From Eudorina sp. 2006-703-Eu-15 (lineage: Eukaryota; Chlorophyta; Chlorophyceae; Chlamydomonadales; Volvocaceae): a DNA stretch of 64,000 nt. A program made the position numbers and the translations under genes. Where the stretch lies: positions 806,001 to 870,000 of the forward strand of contig BDSI01000007.1 in NCBI GenBank assembly GCA_003117195.1. The letters are read 5' to 3'. Below are positions 35,001 through 45,215 of this stretch, one piece after another. Under the pieces are notes generated by a model. That model ran no database searches. It saw only the letters and a program-made list of their open reading frames with translations, and was not told the DNA's origin. Numbering within the stretch: position 1 is the first letter of the stretch; each line of letters begins with the position of its first letter.

Positions 35001-35252
35001 AAGCTTGCGGCCCTCCAGGACAGCGCCGTCCTTCATGGCGAAGACAGTCTGGACCGCGCGGGACACACTGCGAGCGCCGCTCACTGCGAACACACGCTGA
35101 GGCACAGACACGCCAGCGAAGTTCGGGCTGGCAAGCTGCGCTCCAACGGCCTTGCGGACACCGGTCGCCCGGAAAGGGGCGACACGGCCCTGGGCCACCT
35201 GGCGGGTGGCCGCCTTACCGCTAACCTGGGTGTTTGCAAATGAAGCGGCCAT
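32053..35252 (-). CDS. CHLP: Geranylgeranyl diphosphate/chlorophyll reductase, chloroplast
   Basis: Five exons on the minus strand: 35252-34893, 34691-34362, 33957-33772, 33044-32635, 32293-32053 (TAA). Phases agree and give 508 residues, near the usual plant and algal length. The enzyme reduces the geranylgeranyl chain to phytyl for chlorophyll, tocopherol and phylloquinone, using NADPH and FAD, at the thylakoid/stroma. Residues 1 to about 75 are Ala/Arg/Ser/Val-rich, as in a chloroplast transit peptide. The FAD Rossmann motif is VAVIGGGPSGA (87-97). Family motifs follow: PCGGAIPLCM, IDRRVTKMKM, DMIIGADGANSRV (about 232), GWVFPKYDHVAVGTGTV, VALVGDAAGYVTKCSGEGI (about 354-372) and the C-terminal KMTFDSYLYKTVVPGNP. 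It is divergent with the PRMT-like gene across about 1 kb of AT-rich DNA, likely a light-regulated promoter, though no element was identified. Confidence 0.96.
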
Positions 35253-36250
35253 TTTAGGGTGCTAGTGTGACTGCGAACTTGTGAGAGAACAGGTTAGATA
35301 TTAGGTCCGATCTACAGAGTACGATGGTGTACGATTATGTGGATCCTTCAATTTGCCTGTAGGGGTGCACTCTTTGCAAATAAGCGCGTTACCATAAATG
35401 CGACGGTTCTCAGAAATTGCATGTGATCCGGATTAGGACGAAAGTCTCAATATTGTGCCTTGGACAAAGCACAAGACTCAAGCATTAATTAACACAATGA
35501 TAGCATGAGCTGAACCATGGCTAAAATATATCTCTATCGATTCATCGCTCAAAGTGCGGTGAATCCAAAACACTTACATATGCCTTCCAGGAGGAAGGGC
35601 TTCCTTTACAGGAGGACGGGCTTCCGGAAACCTTACTGGTGCCTTACTGTATACATGGCAGCCAATGTATGTCGTTGTGCCCAGAGACCGCCGCGTCTGG
35701 ACCCGCGAACCATGGGGCTGGACTGGACTTTGCAATTATGGATACTGTTGCAGGTTATCTTTGTCTCGGAATATCATCAGATTTTCTTACTTTGCCGAGT
35801 TGTGCATCTAGACGGACTCAGGTTGCAGAATGCAAGCTACAGGACTGGAGAGAGCCAGGGTTGCAAGCATGGCAGTCGCGTCCATGCCTGACCACCGTGA
35901 ACGCTCATTGCAAGTGCAAACCTTCAGTGGTACCTGTGAAATGGCGTTTTTCAAACATCCCAACATCCCAGCATGTACGGCCTACGTGTTGCTGTTGGCT
36001 TTGGAATGCCGCTGAGTGAACAAAAGCCTTCAGCCAATTGCTGGATTTTGCGGTTGCATTACGAGAAATTTTATTGGAAAGGTCTAATCCTTCTGTGCAG
36101 TCCACGACATTCACAAGTTGTACTCGGCATACACCTACAAACTTTCCTTACGCGAGCTGTTCTGTGGTGCCTGCTTCAAATTGATACGCAAATTTAACTG
36201 TGTCGAACAAGTTACCAAAGTCGGCTTGCTGAGCGCCGTAGAAGGGACGA
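35253..36250. other. Divergent promoter region (CHLP / PRMT-like)
   Basis: About 1 kb between two divergent start codons, AT-richer than the adjacent exons. No ORF here has family features. It should contain both 5' UTRs and promoters; I cannot point to a convincing TATA box. Confidence 0.5.
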
Positions 36251-39200
36251 ATGCGGACGTCGGCGGGCCCCTCGTATCGTGTTGACGCCATGGCAGCGAC
36301 GTGCCCCGCCGCACCTCATCGAGCTTTTTGCGGTTTTCCCAACACATCCCTTCGTCGTCTCCCGGTCGTCTCCGACCTGGACTTGGGAGCCGCCCTCGCG
36401 CCCCGCCGCGGAGTCGCGACCGCGAGTGCGCCTTCGGTAAGGCCCCACCCACCCTCCCGCCCACACACCCACCCGCACATCCACCCAGCCCATCCCATCC
36501 CATCCCAGCCCATGCTAGATCTGAGGATCTCCCGCCCGCACATCAGAGTCGGAAAACCCATATCCCGAATCCAAGCCTCTTCCCATGGACGGCGGGGCCT
36601 CATGGCCCTGGCGGAAGCGCTGAGACCGCCACCACGCGGCTCGCGAACCCACGCACCTCCCGGCCCCCACTCTGTCCCCATCCCGCACGGGTGGGAGGTA
36701 CACCCGTCCCCCCGCCCCATGAACCCTACCGCGAAACTCCACATTCGGCCCCCCCCTGATTCGCTTCCCTCCAAACCCCTAAAGCCTTTGATGGCTCGCG
36801 GCGCCGGCGAGCCCTCCACCAGCGGCACTGCGCCCGTCCCCGCCGTAGGCAGTGGCACCACGAGCAGCAGCAGCAGCGGCAGCAGCGGCGATGCTTTTAA
36901 CTACCGGCGGCAGCGGCGGCGGCCCCTGCTGTACATGGACCTTCCGTCCATCAACTGGGACCGCTGGGAGATGCTGATGGTCCGGAGGGCGCAGGAGGTC
37001 AGCAGGGGCGGGCAGGCGGGAGGGGGGAGGGGGCGGAGAGGGGGGCGGAGAGGGGGGCGGGGAGGGGGGCGGGGAGCAAGGGCCCCCGCCCCTTCCTCGT
37101 CCCCGGCGGATAGGGTACACGAGAGTGAACCAAACGAATGGGATGGCGGTGGGCTGCCTCCTCCCTCATCAGCTCGTCACCACTCACTGTAGCCCCCACA
37201 CACAGTGAGTGCTACATCGCCTGTTACGCTGGACTTCGCTTCTCGCGGCTCAGTTATCTCGTACACACAGTGCTGCGATTCTTTAAGGGTGTGTCCTTCG
37301 TAACCCTCCTGCCCCGCAATGACCATCCTCCCCGCGCAGGCGGGCATCAAGGACGAGGAGGAGGCGGAGGAGGAGGCGGAGGAGGAGGCCGGGGAGGCGG
37401 AGGCGGCCGGCGCGTTTGGGAGCCGGCTGGCGGGCTCCGACCTGAACGCCGCGTACTTCAGCCGGTGGGATGACCCGGCGGTCCATCAGCCGCTGCTGCA
37501 GGTGTGTATAAAAAAGAAACAGCCCAGACAGGCGGGGATGGATACCAAATATATGTCATGCATGCAGACATGTCAGTTCCAGAATCCAGTCATCCGTTCC
37601 GGATTTAGTAGTACCGGATTTAGTATCACACCGAACCTACGCCATACGAACCGAGGGTCCAAGGCGGTTGATCCTGCCAACTAAGGATCCCACCTCATCC
37701 ATTCACCCGCACATCCGTAGCGACAGAGGGTTCAACAATCGCCACCGATCTAGCGTGCGAATCTCAACCCATCAACTGTGATCTCAACTCCACATCTCAG
37801 CAGCTAGCCATAATTTCATGCTCCCGAACAATGTCGGATTTAAACGCACCCCCAATCGAATTTGCCGGTCAGCCGGTCCCGTTCCCGGGCGTTACTGGGG
37901 TGGGTGGGTGGGTGGGTGGGAGTGTGGGGTGGCGCGGTTGGCCCGCTGGGCGTGCTGCGAGCGGGGTGGCCCCCTTGCAACCACTGCTCTGTGGCGAAGA
38001 GCGGTAACCGCCAACCGCGTCCCAACCGTCAACTGTGGAACCGTTGCCCAACTGCCAGGACCGCGTGCTGACAACCGCCTGGCGGGACGCCTTCGCCGCC
38101 GCCCCCCCTGGAGCGCTCGAGGGGCGGGTGGTGCTGGACGTGGGCTGCGGCCTGGGGCTGCTGTCCATGCTGGCCGCCAAGGTACGGCGCGTTGCAGCAA
38201 CTGCACGCACGGCATGTACGGATTTCTCTTAAAGTCTTCCTACCTGTCTCGGCTCCTCTGGGCTTGTTTCATTCTCACTTTCTCTACCCGTAGTACTGTA
38301 CCGCGCACTCAGCTCCGCCCCCCTCCCCTCACATCTTGGCTCTAGCAGCAGTGCAGTATGTATATGTCTTTACCTCTCTACCCCTCCCCTCCCCGCCCCC
38401 CTTCCCGTCCGTCAACCGCGCAGGCGGGTGCGGCGCGGGTGATAGCGGTGGATGGGTCGGAGGGCGCAGCAGAGGCCGCCCGCCGTATCATCAGAGCCAA
38501 CGGCCTCCAGGACAAGATCACTGTCGTACATGGTGCGTACGACAGGAGCCGCTCCGACCGCAACGGACGGGGGCCATGGGAGACGGCCCCAGGTGTTCTT
38601 CCTTCCTCGGGATGACCGTCCAGGTCGTGGCGCTGTCCAGTTCTCACTGCCGCGCCACCATCTGTCGCCCACCCAGCCACATGGCCCATGGGACCTCCTC
38701 GGCACTCCACGAGGCTAACGCTCCACCCGCCCATCCATCCGCGCACGCCTCCACCACCCACCCATCTGCGCTCGCCCCCACCCGGCCCCGCCTCCACCCA
38801 TCCAGCGCCCCCGGCTCTTCGCGCAGCCCCTCATGTAACCATCACGTCCCAGGTCCCACCAACGTGCTCGCCACCAACCTCATTCAACCCCACCCAACCC
38901 CACCCAACCCGACCTATGCCCCACCCCACCTAAGTCCCTGACCCCACTGACCCCTGCCTATCCCATCCCACTCCCATGTCTACCATCTTCCTATCAACCC
39001 CACCCGCAACCCACCCCAACCTTTCCCCCACGCCACCCTCACCCCTCCTCCCTATCCACCCCGTCCCCAGGCGCCGTGGAGGACCTGGAGGAGCTGCCCG
39101 GGGTGGCCCCGGGGGAGGTCGACGTCGTGGTGTCCAACTGGATGGGGGCGGGGCTGCTGGCGGGCGGCATGGTCAACAGCCTGGCCGCAGCGGTCAAGTG

Positions 39201-42200
39201 GGTGAAGGAGTGGGAGGCCGGGGGGCGGGGGGGGCCGACCGGCCAGGGGCGTGTGCGTGTGCGTGTGGGTTTGGGTGGGGGTGCGGCGGGGAACCCGGGT
39301 GAGGGGGTCCTGGGGCCGCATGGAAGCAGAGCCGTACAGGCGGGGGTTCCTAGGGGCCCTATGCACCATTAACTACCGTACACCTCGATTACGTTAAGGG
39401 GGTTGGCAAGGATACTCAATCTACGGTACGTGCTGAGACGCCGGCCATGTAAACGGGCCGTCTAGGGCTTGCACCCCGTTGCCTTCCCCCAGCCCTTGCA
39501 CGGGTGTGGGTATGAACCCTCAGGGTGCACTACTCCCCACGACCGTCCCGCGTTGTCGGTTTCCCGTACGAACGCACACGCGCGGTCAGATGTGTAGCGC
39601 ACACACACACACACACACACGGCGGGCGGGTTGCACTTCTAAACACACACACGGCACATTCGCGGCTCAGCTTTTCTCCTTGCTAACACACACACACACA
39701 CGCGCGCGGCGGGTCTCTTCTCTAAACCCACACGCGGTCACCCGCCCCTAACCCGCCCCTAACCCACCCTCCCAGGAAGTGGCTGCGCCCCGGGGGCCTG
39801 GTGCTGCCGGACCGGGTGACGCTGTTCGCTGCGGGGCTGGAGGACAGGGAGGCGTTGCAGGTGGGGCGGGGGGCAGGCCTGATGGGGGGGGGAGGGGGCG
39901 GGTCTGCGACGGGTTGGCGGAGGGGGTCCCAGCGCGCCGCCCCCGCGCACCTTGATCTCAGCTTCGCAGCACCCACGGCGCGCGCCTCAACCCTCGAACC
40001 TCAACCCCTTGCTCCCCCATGCCCCTTTTTATGTTCCCCAACACAACAACACATTCACGCACACGTTCATACCCACACAGGAGGCCAAGGAGTCGTGGAG
40101 CCGAGTGGCGGGTCTGGACATGTCGGCTGCGCTGGCGGAGGTGCGTGTGTGTGTATGTGTGGGTCCGGGTGGTGGGGAGGGGTGGCGGGGTATTGCGAGA
40201 GGGGAAGTCCACCACCTGCACTAGCTCCCCGCCCCGCCCCCAACGGGCCCTCGACGGAGGGTCGGGGCGAGGGGCGGGTATGACGGCGCACACACTGACC
40301 CCTCTCCTGTCTTCCCCCCTCATGCTGGGGTTGACCCAATCCCCCGTTCTGGGTGCTTGTGTCCTTGTATGTTTTCAACCCCCGCCCCTGCCCGCTGCCC
40401 GCTGCCCCCTCGCCCCGCCCCTCGGCCCCGCCCCCACGCTCCAGGCCATCAAGCACCCCCGGCGGGACGTCCTGACCCGCAAGTCCCAGCTGCTGTCCTC
40501 CCCCCAGCGCCTGGCCAGCTGGGACACGGCCGCCCTCCGACCCGAGACCCTGCTGGACCATCAGGCGGGGACGTACGCCCGCTGCCCCTTCAGGTGAGGT
40601 GCCCGGAGGTGCCCGGGGGAGGGGGATATAGGAGCTTGGCAGACTTATACACTGCGTCCGGGGGAGGGGTGGATTGGTGGTGGGGGGGCAAGGCCCTCGC
40701 TGTTTTGACTGACCAGCGAAAGGGTGTGTAGGGGAAGGGGGAAGGGGGAAGCGGCGGTAGCTGCTTACGGGGCGGGCGCCCGCCTGTCCGGGTGGGTCAA
40801 CCAGACAACCCCTTCCCGCCGATCTGCCCTGCCGGCAAGGTCCGCTACGGTAGCGCGCCCGCCATTCGTCGGATCTGCTTCCTCCCCAAACACCAAACCC
40901 GCACACCAACCAACCGCACACCAACCACACGCACACCCACCACGCGCAGGTTCACGTTGCTGCGCGACGAGCGGCTGTTCGGACTGGTGCTGTTCTGGGA
41001 GGCGTACTGGACGTTCGGCGGCGCGTTGGAGGGTGAGAGGGCCCTTGCGGGGGGAGGGGGCGCTGCATCGTGGGTGGCGTTTTCGGCGTCGAATGGTTGG
41101 TTAGTTGGTTGGTTGCAGCGCGGCTGGTTGGGAAACCCGGCGCTTGCCGAAGGTGGCCGAAGGTGGTGTTCAAAAGCGCGGCGGCTCGCGAGCGCGCGGT
41201 GCGGTGACCCGATGGGTGGGGTCCTCCAGGGGGCCCCGGGAGGAGGGGCTCTGGGAAAACGGAAAGCTGGTAGGAGGTACAGACTGCGGGGAGGAGTCTT
41301 GACCAGCGCGATCCAGCCCGTCCAGGGCGGGGGCGGGAGGGGGAGCTTCCTACCTCAATGGCAGCGTCGGCCAACTGGACACCTACTGCACACATGCGGT
41401 GAATTTTTTCGCGATTTCGCGGTCTTGATATTGACAATAAGGGGGCGGGAGGGAGGGAGGGAGAGCGGCCTCGGGGCTGCCGCCCCAAGGCTGGGCGGTC
41501 TGCAGGAGGGAGCCGGGGGCCCGCGGCGGGTGAAAGCAGCTGCGGGCGTGCATGTTTGACTCCCCCACCAACTCCCCAGTTTGAATATGTCTACCGATTT
41601 CCTATACCCCCACCACCTTCCCAGTTTGATTATGTCGACCAATTTCCTATACCCCCACCACCTTCCCTCGGACCGTTGCTCTGCCAGCAGCGCAGCTTCG
41701 AAATGTCTACCGCGACTTACCGCACATCTCCTTAAGCTCCCGGATCGATCAAGGCACGCCGCGACCGAGGCTGCCCCCTCCTGACACTTCCCCTCCCCTC
41801 CCCTCCCCTCCCCTCCCCTCCCCTCCCCCCCCCCCCCCCTCCCCTCCCTCCCCTCCCCTCCCTCCCTCCCCTCCCCTCCCCTCCCCTCCCCTCCCCTCCC
41901 CTCCCTCCCCTCCCCTCCCCTCCCCTCCCCTCCCTCCCCTCCCCTCCCCTCCCCTCCCCTCCCTCCCCTCCCCTCCCCTCCCCTCCCTCCCCTCCCCTCC
42001 CCTCCCCTCCCCTCCCCTCCCTCCCTCCCCTCCCCTCCCCTCCCCTCCCCCCCCCCCTCCCCCCCTCCCTCCCCTCCCCTCCCCTCCCCTCCCCTCCCCT
42101 CCCCTCCCCTCCCCTCCCCTCCCCTCCCCTCCCCTCCCCCCCCCCCCTCCCCTCCCCCCCCCCCTCCCCTCCCCCCCCCCCCCCCCCCCTCCCCTCCCCC

Positions 42201-43318
42201 CCCTCCCCCCCCCCCCCCCTCCCCCTCCCCTCCCCTCCCCTCCCCTCCCCTCCCTCCCCTCCCCTCCCCTCCCCTCCCCTCCCCCCCCCCCCCCCCCTCC
42301 CCTCCCCTCCCCTCCCTCCCCTCCCCTCCCTCCCCTCCCCTCCCCTCCCCTCCCTCCCCTCCCCTCCCCTCCCCTCCCTCCCCTCCCCTCCCCTCCCCTC
42401 CCCTCCCTCCCCTCCCCTCTTGGTGCGCCAGCTGAGGACAAGACCCCCGTGAGGTTCAGCACCCACCCCCTGGCCGCCAGCACCCACTACCAACAGCTCA
42501 TGCTGGACTTCCCCAGGTGGGTGGGTGGGAGGGTTAATGAGATGGGTAGGTGGCTGGATGGTTGATGTCTTGCGGTGGGGTTTCCTCCACATCCCTCGTG
42601 TTTATTGGCAAGGGTGAGGGTCAGGTGGGTGGCGGTGCGGGGCGCCCTGGGGTGAAGAGGCAGGCCGCGGGGCCGTGGAGGGGTTTGGGTGCGGGGATGC
42701 GGCTGCGGGGATGTGGGTGCGGGATAGGGTGCGGGATAGGGTGCGGGAGGTGCGAGGGTGTGGGTGTGGGTGTGGGTGTGGGACGGCAAGCCCTCACAAC
42801 CGACCTGGAGGAACGACCACAACGTCGCCTCGCGCGAAACGAGAGACGAGCCGCGCCGCGCCGCGCCCGGACCCCCAGGGAGTTCTTCACCCAGCTGACG
42901 GGACCTGAGTGCGCCGAGACCCGTCAGCAAGCAGCGCTGCCGGACGCCCTACCTTTCCCCTCTTTTTGTCAATAACAGACAGCGAAATCGCGAAACAATC
43001 ACCAATTGTGAGGTACTTGTCCGGTTGGCTGACGCCGCCGCCTCGTCCCTTCCCCCTCCCCTCTTGATCGCAACCCCCTCACTCCCAACCCCCTAACTCC
43101 CAACACGCAACCCCCTAACCCGGGATGTCCCTCTCTGGACTCGCAGGACCATGCGGCTGCAGGCGGACGACGAGGTGGCGGGGGAGCTGCTGCTGAGGCC
43201 CGGGAGCACCGACCCACGGGACCTGGAGGTGGAGGTGGAGGTGGCGGGCGGGGCGGAGGGGGATGAGGGGCGTACGGCCATCAGCACCTCGTGGCGGGTG
43301 TCGCACGTGGGGCCGTGA
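36251..43318 (+). CDS. Class I PRMT-like methyltransferase lacking the double-E glutamates
   Basis: Twelve exons with consistent phases: 36251-36436, 36785-36997, 37340-37501, 38059-38181, 38424-38532, 39071-39197, 39776-39860, 40081-40140, 40445-40593, 40950-41032, 42432-42516, 43147-43318 (TGA); about 517 residues. Residues 1 to about 160 are a variable N-terminus with a Ser run and an acidic stretch (DEEEAEEEAEEE). The SAM-binding fold is intact: VVLDVGCGLGLLSMLAAK (211-228) and VIAVDGS (234-240). The loop that reads SEWMGY...YES in active PRMTs reads SNWMGAGLLAGG here (286-297), so the two glutamates that bind the arginine guanidinium are Asn287 and Gly296. The beta-barrel and a THW-loop equivalent (STHYQQLMLDF) follow. 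A methyltransferase on another substrate, or a pseudoenzyme, is likely. Introns are packed with repeats. The first exon and start are the least certain part. Confidence 0.88.
39598..39705 (+). repeat. Interrupted (AC)n microsatellites
   Basis: Three short CA/AC runs (39600-39620, 39643-39653, 39687-39701) in intron 6 of the PRMT-like gene. Confidence 0.85.
41405..41445 (+). repeat. Dispersed repeat, copy A
   Basis: Contains TTTCGCGATTTCGCGGTCTT then TATTGACAATAAGGGGG, related to copies at 42957, 46094 and 47731. In intron 10 of the PRMT-like gene. Confidence 0.7.
41578..41667 (+). repeat. 45-bp direct repeat, two copies
   Basis: Two adjacent copies (41578-41622 and 41623-41667) starting CAGTTTGAATATGTCTACCG and CAGTTTGATTATGTCGACCA, both ending in CCTATACCCCCACCACCTTC-like sequence. 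A partial third copy in reverse orientation is at 62718-62745. Confidence 0.85.
41790..42419 (+). repeat. Polypyrimidine array (CCCCT)n / (CCCT)n, about 630 bp
   Basis: Continuous CCCCT units mixed with CCCT and C runs, filling most of intron 10 of the PRMT-like gene up to the acceptor at 42431. The complementary strand is (AGGGG)n, able to form G-quadruplexes. Long Gly/Glu/Arg reading frames on the minus strand are artefacts of this array. Confidence 0.97.
42957..43003 (-). repeat. Dispersed repeat, copy B
   Basis: Reverse-orientation copy (TTTTTGTCAATAACAGACAG, then CGAAATCGCGAAACAATCACC) in the last intron of the PRMT-like gene. It is nearly identical to copy D at 47731. Confidence 0.8.
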
Positions 43319-44292
43319 GGAGTGGTGGAGCGGGGTGGGGTTTCCTGGGGTGGCAGGGATATTGAGGTTGGGGTGGAGGTTGGGGTGGCAGGGCGGCGGG
43401 GACCGGGTGGCGGGAGGGGGGTTGGGAGGTTGGGCCGAATGACGTCGAGAATGGCGAGGAGGGGATTGTTTGTCAAATGTGTCGTGTGTGGGCAGTGGGA
43501 GTGTAGGCGGGGGCAGGTTGGTGGGAGGAGGTTGGGTGAGTGGCGGGTCGCGGGGTGAGCGAAGATGTGAGCGGCAACGTAGCCCGCGGCGACGGCGGCG
43601 CAGTAGGAGGGCGAGGGCCGCGCTTGGTTTGGTGAGGGCAGCGGGCTGCTTTTCTATCCCCAGCATGGACGTGCACCGGCCAGCCGGGAGGGTAGGTTTT
43701 GGGGACTCAGGTCCAGGATGGACGGGACCAGTCGTGCGCATCCCTGCGCCAAACTAGTGATGGGCACACAACGGAAGTTGGTGAGCGCCAGGGCCGGCTG
43801 GCTGCGGTTCACTGGGCGGCTCCGGCTCGAAGGATGCTGACGGCTAGGACTAAACTGATATTGTGAGATGGTTGAAAATCCGCGAGGTTTTCATGGACTA
43901 TGACATACTTTGCTGTTGTGAACCTGATACCTGAACCGACTATCGTTGGTCAACCGACTAACGAACACATTGGTTGACGGGACACGGAAGCACGGCACCG
44001 GCATAAGGGATGCTCGCCATGTCCCCCGCAATACCCGATTACTTCAGCGCAATGCAGGGCCAACCGTAAGGACCGGGTTTGCAAGCAAGTACCCTGGTAA
44101 CTGTATTTCTCGCCCTGATCAGCAGCTTAACTGGATCCTCGATCTTCTGACATTTTCGTTTTAGCAGGATTCGCTGCGTACTTGATCACGCGTGACAGTA
44201 TGTAGGTCGTCCCAAACTTACTCAGCGTGCTTCCGGGAAAATAATTTTCATCACGCTGCCAGACTGTAAGATCTTCGCTTGCTTGATAAGAA
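43319..44292. other. Intergenic region between PRMT-like and METTL14 genes
   Basis: No gene recognised. The first 450 bases are G-rich low-complexity DNA continuing from the PRMT-like stop; from about 43830 the DNA is AT-richer and probably holds the METTL14 promoter. Confidence 0.5.
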
Positions 44293-45164
44293 ATGCAAGA
44301 TGGTGGACGCGGCGGCAGAGGTCGGGGGCGAGTTATGTTCGCGAGAGGTGGAGGGAACCAGCGGCCAAATAACAGTAAGCCCTTACATGTAAAATGAATG
44401 TCAATTTTCATGGGAGCCCGTGTACGATGCGTGACTTGCCAAATGTGTGAAACACCAGCTGTCGGTCATTTATTGCCGACTAAGGCTATAGGTGCATCGA
44501 GTAATGTGGCCTCCAAAAGCCGAGTGACATGATCAAGCGTGGACATGTGCATCGCAGGTGGCGCCGAGGCGCCCGGCTCGATGTTCCCCGAGAACGGCGC
44601 GATGGAGGGCATGATGGGATTCGACGGGATGCAACGTCCCAGGCCCCAGATGCCGGTGCGTGAAACACCTCTTCTTCCAATTTCACTACCCGTTTGCCGA
44701 CATCATCAACAGGGCTGGCGCTTGCGGCCTGAGCCGCGCTGCTGTGTCTCCCTACAGGCCCTGGACCTGACAGCTCTCAATCCCGGCCTACATACGTCCC
44801 AGCAGTTCCCTGTATCGCCAACAAACTATCTCCCTTTCATTTACCATGCACCCCACCACCCTTCCTTTCCCCTGTCTCAGGGCGGCGGTATGATGCCCAT
44901 GGACATTAACCCGGAGATGCTGTTCGGCATGAACCTCGGCAAGATGGGCGGCGCCATGGGGAGCGGCATGGCGGGCGCCATGGGGAACCCCATGGCAGCG
45001 ATGGGCATGGGCATGCCTGACTTCGGAGCTGCGGGCCCTGGGGCAGGTGTGTGCGCCGAGTCTCTAGGCTACCGCGTAGACTAACGGTTGCCGCCCGCCG
45101 GGCCGTCCAATCCGCCTTGCCTGCGCTGCAGGCCCAGCCCGCGCTGCGTCCCCAAACCCGCCCA

Positions 45165-45215
<51 letters not shown>

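Noticed and set aside
41790..42419. Interstitial telomere repeat
   Set aside because: The unit is CCCCT/CCCT, not the CCCTAAAA-type repeat of chlamydomonad telomeres.
41732..42592. 286-codon Gly/Glu/Arg-rich minus-strand frame
   Set aside because: It is entirely a product of the CCCCT array in an intron.
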